Source of the DNA: Actinomadura harenae
GTDB taxonomy: Bacteria; Actinomycetota; Actinomycetes; Streptosporangiales; Streptosporangiaceae
DNA length: 37,030 nt
Assembly: GCF_003696215.1 (NCBI RefSeq)
Contig: NZ_RFFG01000080.1
Coordinates: 1-37,030 of the forward strand
Direction: 5' to 3'
Shown here one piece after another: positions 30,804-37,030 of the stretch (its first letter is position 1; every line of letters starts with the position of its first letter). A model generated the notes under the pieces. The model was given only the letters and a program-made list of their open reading frames with translations, was not told the DNA's origin and ran no database searches. Made by a program: the position numbers and the translations under genes.

Positions 30804-30809
30804 ACCCTA
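30804..30809 (-). promoter_or_regulatory. Candidate -10 box of pup
   Basis: TAGGGT on the minus strand, about 32 nt upstream of the pup ATG, giving a short leader that contains the GGAGG ribosome site. No good -35 box is seen. Confidence 0.4.
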
Positions 30810-30986
30810 TCCCCGATCACTGGCGGCGAGCGGGCACCGACGCCCAGGTCAGGCCGGGCGGCCGACGCGGGGGGCCTGGTGGGGTTATCGCCCGTCCGGC
30901 AACCGCTGAAACGGGCATACCGGTCACGAACGCGCGTCGGTCGGAGGCGTTCCGTGACGACGTGCGCGCCCGCTTCCAGGACGTGC

Positions 30987-31021
30987 GGAAAAGCCCTCCC
31001 GGACGTCGTCCGGGAGGGCTT
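30987..31021 (-). terminator. Intrinsic terminator of dop
   Basis: A 14-bp perfect stem (30991-31004 with 31008-31021) and short loop, 14 bases past the dop stop. On the minus strand it is followed by a T-run (CTTTTCC), a classic intrinsic terminator. It separates dop from pup. Confidence 0.88.
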
Positions 31022-31034
31022 CTCGGAGGCTCGG

Positions 31035-32552
31035 TCAGCGCTGGCCGGTGAGGGTGGCGACGAGGTCGGCGGCGGTGCGGCAGCGGTCCAGCAGGGCGCC
31101 CACGTGCTGCCTGGTGCCGCGGAGCGGTTCCAGGGTGGGGACGCGCTGGAGGGACTCGCGGCCGGGGACGTCGAAGATGACCGAGTCCCAGGAGGCCGCG
31201 GCGACGGCGTCGGCGTACTGGCGGAGGCAGCGGCCGCGGAAGTAGGCGCGGGTGTCCTCGGGGGGGTCGTCGACGGCGCGGCGGATCTGGTCCTCGGTGA
31301 CGACGTGTTCCATGCGTCCGCGGGCGGCGAGGCGGTTGTAGAGGCCCTTGCCGGGGCGGATGTCGGTGTACTGGAGGTCGACGAGCTGGAGGCGGGGGTG
31401 GGACCAGTCGAGGCCGTCGCGGTTGCGGTAGCCCTCGAGGAGTTCGAGTTTGGCGACCCAGTCGAGTTCGCGGGACAGCTGCATGGGGTCGTCGCCGAGG
31501 CGGTGGAGGACCGATTCCCAGCGGTCGAGGACGTCCTTGGTCATGTCGTCGACGTCGGCGCCGAAGCGGTCCTCGACGTACTTGCGGGACTGTTCGAGGT
31601 ACTCCATCTGGAGCTGGACGGCGGTCATCTTGCGGCCGTCGCGGAGGGTGAGGAGGTGTTTGCAGGTGGGGTCGTGGGAGATGGCGCGGAGTGCGGCGAC
31701 GGGCATGTCGACGGAGAGGTCGACGGTGAGGAAGGCGTCCTCGATCATCGCGAGGACGAGGGCGGTGGTGCCGAGCTTGAGGTAGGTGGAGACCTCGCTC
31801 ATGTTGGCGTCGCCGATGATGACGTGGAGGCGCCGGTATTTCTCGGGGTCGGCGTGGGGTTCGTCGCGGGTGTTGATGATGGGGCGTTTGAGGGTGGTCT
31901 CGAGTCCGACCTCGACCTCGAAGAAGTCGGCGCGCTGGCTGATCTGGAAGCCGTCGCCGCGGCCGTCGACGCCGATGCCGACGCGTCCGGCGCCGGTGAC
32001 GACCTGGCGGGAGACGAAGAAGGGGGTGAGGTGCCGGACGATGTCGGCGAAGGGGGTCTCCCGCTTCATGAGGTAGTTCTCATGACAGCCGTAGGAGGCG
32101 CCCTTGTTGTCGGTGTTGTTCTTGTAGAGCTGGATGGGGTGGGTGCCGGGGACGAGGCCGGCGCGGTGTGCGGCGTCGGCCATGACGCGTTCTCCGGCTT
32201 TGTCCCAGATGACGGCGTCGAGGGGGTTGGTGGTCTCGGGTGCGGAGTACTCGGGGTGGGCGTGGTCGACGTAGAGCCGGGCGCCGTTGGTGAGGATGAC
32301 GTTGGCGAGGCCGAGGTCCTCGTCGGTGAGCTGGGTGGAGTCGGCGACCTCGCGTGCGAGGTCGAAGCCGCGGGCGTCGCGGAGGGGGTTCTCCTCCTCG
32401 AAGTCCCAGCGTGCTCTTCTGGCTCGTGCCGCCGATGCCGCGAGGTAGGCGTTGACGACCTGGCTGGAGGTCACCATCGCGTTGGCCCCTGGCTGACCGG
32501 GTACGGAGATGCCGTACTCGGTCTCGATGCCCATCACCCGCCGAACACTCAT
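31035..32552 (-). CDS. dop: Dop, Pup deamidase/depupylase
   Basis: Converts the C-terminal Gln of Pup to Glu and also removes Pup from targets. The 505-residue length fits. It belongs to the same glutamine-synthetase-like family as PafA. Motifs: MGIETEYGIS at the N-terminus with the metal-binding Glu, then GARLYVDHAHPEYSAPE with the catalytic Asp, LYKNNTDNKGASYGCHENYL, and PIINTRDEPHADPEKYRRLHVI. The insertion near residues 50-75 (EEENPLRDARGFDLAR) is the Dop loop that distinguishes it from PafA. The ATG at 32552 has TAGGCT seven nt upstream and no ribosome site, so its message is probably leaderless. It follows arc and precedes pup. Confidence 0.97.
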   Translation of the reverse strand: MSVRRVMGIETEYGISVPGQPGANAMVTSSQVVNAYLAASAARARRARWDFEEENPLRDARGFDLAREVADSTQLTDEDLGLANVILTNGARLYVDHAHPEYSAPETTNPLDAVIWDKAGERVMADAAHRAGLVPGTHPIQLYKNNTDNKGASYGCHENYLMKRETPFADIVRHLTPFFVSRQVVTGAGRVGIGVDGRGDGFQISQRADFFEVEVGLETTLKRPIINTRDEPHADPEKYRRLHVIIGDANMSEVSTYLKLGTTALVLAMIEDAFLTVDLSVDMPVAALRAISHDPTCKHLLTLRDGRKMTAVQLQMEYLEQSRKYVEDRFGADVDDMTKDVLDRWESVLHRLGDDPMQLSRELDWVAKLELLEGYRNRDGLDWSHPRLQLVDLQYTDIRPGKGLYNRLAARGRMEHVVTEDQIRRAVDDPPEDTRAYFRGRCLRQYADAVAAASWDSVIFDVPGRESLQRVPTLEPLRGTRQHVGALLDRCRTAADLVATLTGQR

Positions 32553-32559
32553 ATCGTCG

Positions 32560-32565
32560 AGCCTA
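32560..32565 (-). promoter_or_regulatory. Leaderless -10 box of dop
   Basis: TAGGCT on the minus strand ends 7 nt before the ATG of dop. It lies about 125 bp downstream of the arc terminator. Confidence 0.55.
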
Positions 32566-32689
32566 TCGGGGTGGGCGGGGTGGAGCCATGGGGCCGGGGT
32601 CCGGTGTTGCGGCGTGGTGGGTTTCGGACGGGCCGGGTGGGGTGGTGGGCGGCGTGTCCGGTTGGGGTGCGGGGTGGTGTGCGGGCGTG

Positions 32690-32727
32690 CCGACGGCGCG
32701 GCCCCGGGGGGGGGGCCGCGCCGTCGG
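32690..32727 (-). terminator. Strong terminator of arc with a G10 run
   Basis: A perfect 16-bp stem (32690-32705 with 32712-32727) and 6-nt loop, 22 bases past the arc stop. The plus strand has ten consecutive G bases across the loop and 3' arm. Confidence 0.85.
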
Positions 32728-32748
32728 TGCGGGTCGCGTGGGCCGGTG

Positions 32749-34512
32749 TTACAGGTACTGGCCGGTGTTGGCGACGGTGTCGATGGAGCGTCCGGCTTCG
32801 GAGCCCTGCTTTCCGGAGACGAGGGTGCGGATGTAGACGATCCGTTCGCCCTTCTTTCCGGAGATGCGGGCCCAGTCGTCGGGGTTGGTGGTGTTGGGCA
32901 GGTCCTCGTTCTCGCTGAACTCGTCGACGCAGGCGGCGAGGAGGTGGGCGACGCGGAGGCCCTTCTGGCCGGTGTCGAGGAATTGCTTGATGGCCATTTT
33001 CTTGGCCCGGTCCACGATGTTCTGGATCATGGCGCCGGAGTTGAAGTCCTTGAAGTAGAGGACTTCTTTGTCGCCGTTGGCGTAGGTGACCTCGAGGAAG
33101 CGGTTCTCCTCGCTTTCGGTGTACATCCGTTCGACGACGCGCTGGATCATGGCCTCGACGGTGGCGTCGGGGCTGTCGCCGTGTTCGGCGCGGTCGTCGG
33201 GGTGGAGCGGGAGGCCGGGGAGGATGTACTTGGAGAAGATGTCCTTGGCGGCTTCGGCGTCGGGGCGTTCGATCTTGATTTTGACGTCGAGGCGGCCGGG
33301 GCGCAGGATCGCGGGGTCGATCATGTCCTCGCGGTTGGAGGCGCCGATGACGATGACGTTCTCCAGGCCCTCGACGCCGTCGATCTCGCTGAGGAGCTGG
33401 GGGACGATGGTGTTCTCGACGTCGGAGGAGACGCCGGATCCGCGGGTGCGGAAGATGGAGTCCATCTCGTCGAAGAAGACGATGACGGGGGTTCCGGCGG
33501 ACGCCTTCTCGCGGGCTCGTTGGAAGACGAGCCGGATGTGGCGTTCGGTCTCTCCGACGTATTTGTTGAGGAGTTCGGGGCCCTTGATGTTGAGGAAGAA
33601 GCTCTTGCCCTCTTGGCCGGTCTTCTCGGCGACCTGTTTGGCGAGGGAGTTCGCGACGGCCTTGGCGATGAGGGTCTTGCCGCATCCGGGGGGGCCGTAG
33701 AGGAGGACGCCCTTGGGGGGCCGGAGGTGGTGTTCGCGGAAGAGGTCGGCGTGGAGGTAGGGCAGTTCGACGGCGTCGCGGATCTGTTCGATCTGGGGGC
33801 CGAGTCCGCCGATCTCCTCGTAGGAGATGTCGGGGACCTCTTCGAGGACGAGTTCTTCGACCTCGGCCTTGTGGATCTTCTCGTAGGCGTATCCGCTGCG
33901 CGTCTCCAGCATGAGGGAGTCGCCGGGGCGGAGTGGGACGCCGCGGAGGGGTTCGGCGAGTTTGATGACGCGTTCCTCGTCGGCGTGCGCGATGACGAGT
34001 GCGCGTTCTCCGTCGTCGAAGAGTTCCTTGAGCATGACGACTTCGCCCTGCTCTTCGAATTCGAGGGCCTCGACGACGTTGAGGGCCTCGTTGAGCATCA
34101 CTTCCTGGCCGCGCTGGAGTTCGTCGACCTCTACGGCGGGACTGACGTTGACGCGCAGTTTGCGTCCGCCGGTGAAGATGTCGACTGTTCCGTCGTCGCG
34201 GGCTTCGAGGAAGACACCGAATCCGGATGGTGGTTGTGCGAGCCGGTCGACCTCCTCCTTGAGGGCCACGATCTGTTCGCGGGCCTCCTTGAGGGTCGCC
34301 ACGAGCCGTTCGTTCTGGCCTGTCACTGCGGCCAGGTTGGCTTGTGCCTCGTGGAGACGTTCTTCCAGTACCCGTACTTGGCGCGGGGATTCCGCGAGTT
34401 TGCGGCGCAGTACGGAGATCTCCTCCTCCAGGAAGGACACCTGTGTCTGGAGGTCTCGAACCTCCTTTTCGTGCTGCGCCTTGCGCGCCCCAGCTTCGTC
34501 ACGAGCGGCCAC
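32749..34512 (-). CDS. arc: Proteasome-associated AAA ATPase ARC/Mpa
   Basis: A hexameric AAA unfoldase that captures pupylated proteins and feeds them into the 20S core. The 587-residue protein has an N-terminal coiled coil (residues about 5-90, which binds Pup), two OB folds (about 95-240), and the AAA domain with Walker A GPPGCGKT, Walker B FFDEMDS, and Arg fingers in the ILRPGRLD region. It ends TGQYL, with the penultimate Tyr needed to open the proteasome gate. In mycobacteria it is called Mpa. GTG at 34512 has GGAGGTG eight nt upstream. It is the first gene of the proteasome locus in transcription order, ending with its own strong terminator. Confidence 0.97.
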   Translation of the reverse strand: MAARDEAGARKAQHEKEVRDLQTQVSFLEEEISVLRRKLAESPRQVRVLEERLHEAQANLAAVTGQNERLVATLKEAREQIVALKEEVDRLAQPPSGFGVFLEARDDGTVDIFTGGRKLRVNVSPAVEVDELQRGQEVMLNEALNVVEALEFEEQGEVVMLKELFDDGERALVIAHADEERVIKLAEPLRGVPLRPGDSLMLETRSGYAYEKIHKAEVEELVLEEVPDISYEEIGGLGPQIEQIRDAVELPYLHADLFREHHLRPPKGVLLYGPPGCGKTLIAKAVANSLAKQVAEKTGQEGKSFFLNIKGPELLNKYVGETERHIRLVFQRAREKASAGTPVIVFFDEMDSIFRTRGSGVSSDVENTIVPQLLSEIDGVEGLENVIVIGASNREDMIDPAILRPGRLDVKIKIERPDAEAAKDIFSKYILPGLPLHPDDRAEHGDSPDATVEAMIQRVVERMYTESEENRFLEVTYANGDKEVLYFKDFNSGAMIQNIVDRAKKMAIKQFLDTGQKGLRVAHLLAACVDEFSENEDLPNTTNPDDWARISGKKGERIVYIRTLVSGKQGSEAGRSIDTVANTGQYL

Positions 34513-34794
34513 GCCCCGTCACCTCCTCACGAAGAGCCGACGACCTACTGAGACCCTACCTATCTGGAGGGCTTCCGTAACCTGCCCATTCGGTGTTCGT
34601 GTCGTGCCGGAGCGTTCCGGGCGGCGGGGAGGCGGGGGCGTGGCGGGGCGGTTCCGGTCGCGGTGCGCGACGGCGGGGGCGGCTTGGAGGGTGCTTGGGC
34701 GGGTGTTTGCCGAGTTCGGCGGGTGGGGCGGCGGGTGCGGGGGTGGTGGGCGGGGGGCGGGCGCCGGGTGGGGCGCCGGTGATCGGATTGTGAT
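34513..34794 (-). promoter_or_regulatory. arc upstream region
   Basis: TAGGGT (34553-34558, minus) is a candidate -10 box about 41 nt before the arc GTG, with TTACGG 16 nt upstream of it as a possible -35. The remaining bases up to the trmI stop are G-rich on the plus strand and show no gene or clear terminator. Confidence 0.4.
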
Positions 34795-35808
34795 CTAGGA
34801 CTCGTCGCGGCCGGGCGTGGCGGGGGTGGTCCCGTGGCTGGCGTCCGGGGCGTCCTGTGCGGTGTCGGTGTCCTGCGCGGTGGCGGTGCCCGGGGTGGTG
34901 TCGGGCTGGGCGCCCTTGGCGGGGCGGCGGCGGCGCAGGGGCGGGGTGACGCCGTCGGCGAGGCGTCGGGCGGTGACGAGGAAGCCGGTGTGGCCGATCA
35001 TGCGGTGGTCGGGGCGGACGGCGAGGCCTTCGACGTGCCAGGAGCGGAGCATGGTCTCGAAGGCGTAGGGCTCGGCGAACGCGCCGTGGCCGCGGAGTTC
35101 CTCGACGATGCGGGACATCTGGGTGGTGGTGGCGATGTAGGCGCAGATGAGGCCGCCGGGGACGAGGGCCTTGGCGACGGCGTCGACGGTCTCCCAGGGG
35201 GCGAGCATGTCGAGGACGACGCGGTCGACCTCGGTCTCGGTGAGGGTGTCCTCGAGGGAGCCGACGGTGAGCTTCCAGGAGGGGTGGGGGCCGCCGAAGA
35301 ACTTCTCGACGTTGGCGCGGGCGATGTCGGCGAAGTCGGGGCGCCGCTCGTAGGAGGAGAGGGTGCCGTGTTCGCCGACGGCGCGGAGGAGGAAGCAGGA
35401 GAGGGCGCCGGATCCGGCGCCGGCCTCGATGACGCGGGCGCCGGGGAAGATGTCGGCCTGGGCGACGATCTGGGCGGCGTCCTTGGGGTAGACGACGGCG
35501 GCGCCGCGGGGCATGCGGACGGCGAAGTCGGACAGCAGGGGGCGGAAGGCGAGGTATTCGACGCCGCCGCTGGAGCGGAAGACGGTGCCTTCGGGGCTGC
35601 CGATGATCGTGTCGTGTTCGATGCTGCCCTTGTGGGAGTGGTACTGCTTCCCGGGCTGGAGGGTGATGGTGTTGATGCGGCCCTTGGGGTCGGTGAGCTG
35701 AACCTGGTCGCCGGGGCGGAAGGGGCCGTGCGGGATCCGGCCGGTGGCCGGGGCCTGCGCGGGGGTGGTGCTGGTGTCGCCGGAGGTCGGCGGCGTCGGT
35801 TCGCTCAT
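34795..35808 (-). CDS. trmI: tRNA (adenine-58-N1)-methyltransferase TrmI
   Basis: Methylates A58 in the T-loop of tRNAs using S-adenosylmethionine. The protein is 337 residues. It starts with a variable Pro/Thr-rich tail and an N-terminal beta domain (GDQVQLTDPKGRINTITLQPGKQYHSHKG, PEGT), then a Rossmann methyltransferase domain with VIEAGAGSGALSCFLLRAVG (SAM site), SYERRPDFADIARANVEKF, and VVLDMLAPWE. The C-terminal tail is low in complexity (QDTDTAQDAPDASHG). Start is the ATG at 35808, with TAGCCT 8 nt upstream, so leaderless is likely. The gene lies just upstream of arc, as in mycobacteria. Confidence 0.95.
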   Translation of the reverse strand: MSEPTPPTSGDTSTTPAQAPATGRIPHGPFRPGDQVQLTDPKGRINTITLQPGKQYHSHKGSIEHDTIIGSPEGTVFRSSGGVEYLAFRPLLSDFAVRMPRGAAVVYPKDAAQIVAQADIFPGARVIEAGAGSGALSCFLLRAVGEHGTLSSYERRPDFADIARANVEKFFGGPHPSWKLTVGSLEDTLTETEVDRVVLDMLAPWETVDAVAKALVPGGLICAYIATTTQMSRIVEELRGHGAFAEPYAFETMLRSWHVEGLAVRPDHRMIGHTGFLVTARRLADGVTPPLRRRRPAKGAQPDTTPGTATAQDTDTAQDAPDASHGTTPATPGRDES

Positions 35809-35918
35809 GGGTGTCAAGGCTAGCGGGCTTGTGGGACCGCTCGGTTCGTCCGGGCCGGGGCCGTCGGCGGGGCTGGGGGCGCCGGTGATGCTGGAGCCGC
35901 GGGTGGGGGCGGGCCGGG

Positions 35919-37030
35919 TCAGATTCCGGCGAAGGCGCGGTCGACGTCGCTGACGGCGAGGACGCCGTAGACGCCGCCGTCGGGTTCGAGGAGGAGGTAT
36001 TCGGTGGCGGGGGCGCGGCGGAGGGCGTTGATCAGGTCCTCGCCGGTGAGGTCGGCGGGGAGGGAGAGGTCGGGTTCGAGGCCGCGGGAGAGGTCGCCGA
36101 CGGTGATCCAGGGGCGGCGCTGTTCGGGGGTGGCGGTGACGGCCTTCTCGCTGACGAGGCCGAGGGGGCGGCCGTCGTGGTCGGTGACGACGAGGGCGCC
36201 GGCGTGGGCCTCCTGGGCGCGGCGGACGGCTTCGGCGAGGGGGGTGTCGGCGGTGACGAGGGTGGCGCGGCGGGCGAGGCGGCGGGCGGACAGCAGGGGG
36301 ATGCGGTCGCGGACGCGTTCGGCGCGCAGGGCGTGGGTGGCGCCGATCCAGATGGTGGAGGCGACCATGGCGGACCAGAGGAGGGCGAGCCAGCCGAAGC
36401 CGCGTCCGGGGAGGGAGGCGAGCCAGACGCCGGTGAGGAGGCAGCCGACGGCGACGGCGCGGCCGATCCAGGCGGCGGCGACGGCGCCGCTGCGGGCGTG
36501 GCCGGTGATCTTCCAGACGGCGGCGCGGACGAGGCGTCCGCCGTCCAGGGGGAGGCCGGGGAGGAGGTTGAAGACGCCGACGAGGAGGTTGGCGATGGTG
36601 AGGGCGTCGACGAGGAGGACGGCGACGGGCGGCAGGGGCAGCAGGTAGTGGGCGGCGATGCCGAGGGCGGCGAGGACGATGTTGACGAGGGGGCCGGCGA
36701 AGGCGATGAGGAATTCGCGGCCGGGGGTGGGGGCCTCGCGTTCGATGGAGGTCTCGCCGCCGAGGATGTTGAGGGTGACGGAGCGGACGGGCAGGCCGAG
36801 GCCGCGGGCGGTGACGGCGTGGCTGAGTTCGTGGACGAACACCGAGCCGTAGAGCAGGAGGGCGTAGGTGAATGCGACGAGGTAGCTGGCGGGGCGTCCG
36901 ACGGCGTCGCTGACCTGGCCTTCGAACATGATGGTGACGAGCAGCGCGATGGGGAACCAGCTGGGTGAGACGAAGACGGGGACGCCGAAGGGGCGGCCCA
37001 TGGGGATGCCGGGCGGGCGGGGCGCGGGCG
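35919..37030 (-). CDS. Site-2-type M50 zinc metalloprotease with CBS domains (5' end probably outside window)
   Basis: An intramembrane metalloprotease of the S2P/Rip group, possibly regulating a membrane-bound anti-sigma or signalling protein. In the window it reads from ATG at 37001 (360 residues). The zinc motif is VHELSHA near residues 57-63, and the second motif is NLLPGLPLDGGRL near 145, giving the third ligand. About six hydrophobic segments precede the tail. Two CBS domains follow (about residues 240-355, ATLVTADTPLAEAVRRAQEAHAGALVVTDHDGRPLGLVS). The frame stays open up to the window end (PAPRPPGIP before the Met), so the true start may be outside the window; no ribosome site is obvious before 37001. 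It follows the same strand as trmI, downstream. Confidence 0.88.
   Translation of the reverse strand, partial: PAPRPPGIPMGRPFGVPVFVSPSWFPIALLVTIMFEGQVSDAVGRPASYLVAFTYALLLYGSVFVHELSHAVTARGLGLPVRSVTLNILGGETSIEREAPTPGREFLIAFAGPLVNIVLAALGIAAHYLLPLPPVAVLLVDALTIANLLVGVFNLLPGLPLDGGRLVRAAVWKITGHARSGAVAAAWIGRAVAVGCLLTGVWLASLPGRGFGWLALLWSAMVASTIWIGATHALRAERVRDRIPLLSARRLARRATLVTADTPLAEAVRRAQEAHAGALVVTDHDGRPLGLVSEKAVTATPEQRRPWITVGDLSRGLEPDLSLPADLTGEDLINALRRAPATEYLLLEPDGGVYGVLAVSDVDRAFAGI

Noticed and set aside
30400..31000. Replication origin or dif terminus at the composition change
   Set aside because: No DnaA-box cluster, dnaA/dnaN genes or dif-like sequence was seen; the change may be local.

Overview
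The window is very GC-rich DNA from an actinobacterium. It carries a complete Pup-proteasome locus (arc/mpa, dop, pup, prcB, prcA, pafA, pafB, pafC) next to tatA, tatC, helY and trmI, an order typical of Actinobacteria. Gene content and protein style suggest a Streptosporangiales/Thermomonosporaceae (Actinomadura-like) genome; that placement is inference. GTG starts, TANNNT -10 boxes and leaderless starts are common. No insertion sequence, prophage or CRISPR array was seen.

Layout. 0-4.6 kb: acyl-CoA dehydrogenase, a RamB-type regulator and divergent isocitrate lyase (fatty acid/acetate metabolism). 4.8-7.6 kb: a secreted M1 aminopeptidase, then a conserved protein of unknown function followed by an unusual RNA locus. 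7.7-10.4 kb: a three-gene ABC-2 exporter. 10.5-16.7 kb: accessory single genes (serine hydrolase, GNAT acetyltransferase, unknown protein, WYL regulator with divergent RidA, phosphotransferase, Crp-like regulator). 16.7-23.4 kb: helY, tatC, tatA, a small membrane protein, pafC and pafB. 23.6-25.7 kb: a DUF3866 gene on the opposite strand and a two-domain FKBP lipoprotein. 25.8-34.5 kb: pafA, prcA, prcB, a double endonuclease-VII-domain protein, pup, dop and arc. 34.8-37.0 kb: trmI and a membrane-embedded M50 protease that probably runs off the right edge.

The most unusual element is at about 7.27-7.54 kb. Two consecutive tRNA-like units have their halves in reversed order: T-arm and 3' acceptor strand first, a 7-nt spacer, then the 5' acceptor strand and D-arm. 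In the second unit the acceptor halves pair 7 of 7 across the spacer, the T- and D-arms are canonical, the anticodon-stem halves match, and a 9-bp helix closes the outer ends. This is the architecture of circularly permuted tRNA genes, described in some algae and archaea; I know of no established bacterial family. The locus sits 55 to 75 nt downstream of the unknown protein gene and ends in a strong hairpin.

The Pup locus appears to be cut into transcription units by strong hairpins after arc, dop and prcA. Pup ends in GGQ, so Dop must deamidate it before PafA can ligate it. ARC ends in a penultimate tyrosine, as expected for opening the proteasome gate. PafB and PafC form the DNA-damage-responsive WYL activator pair. 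An endonuclease VII-like gene lies inside the pup-prcBA unit, a possible link to DNA repair.
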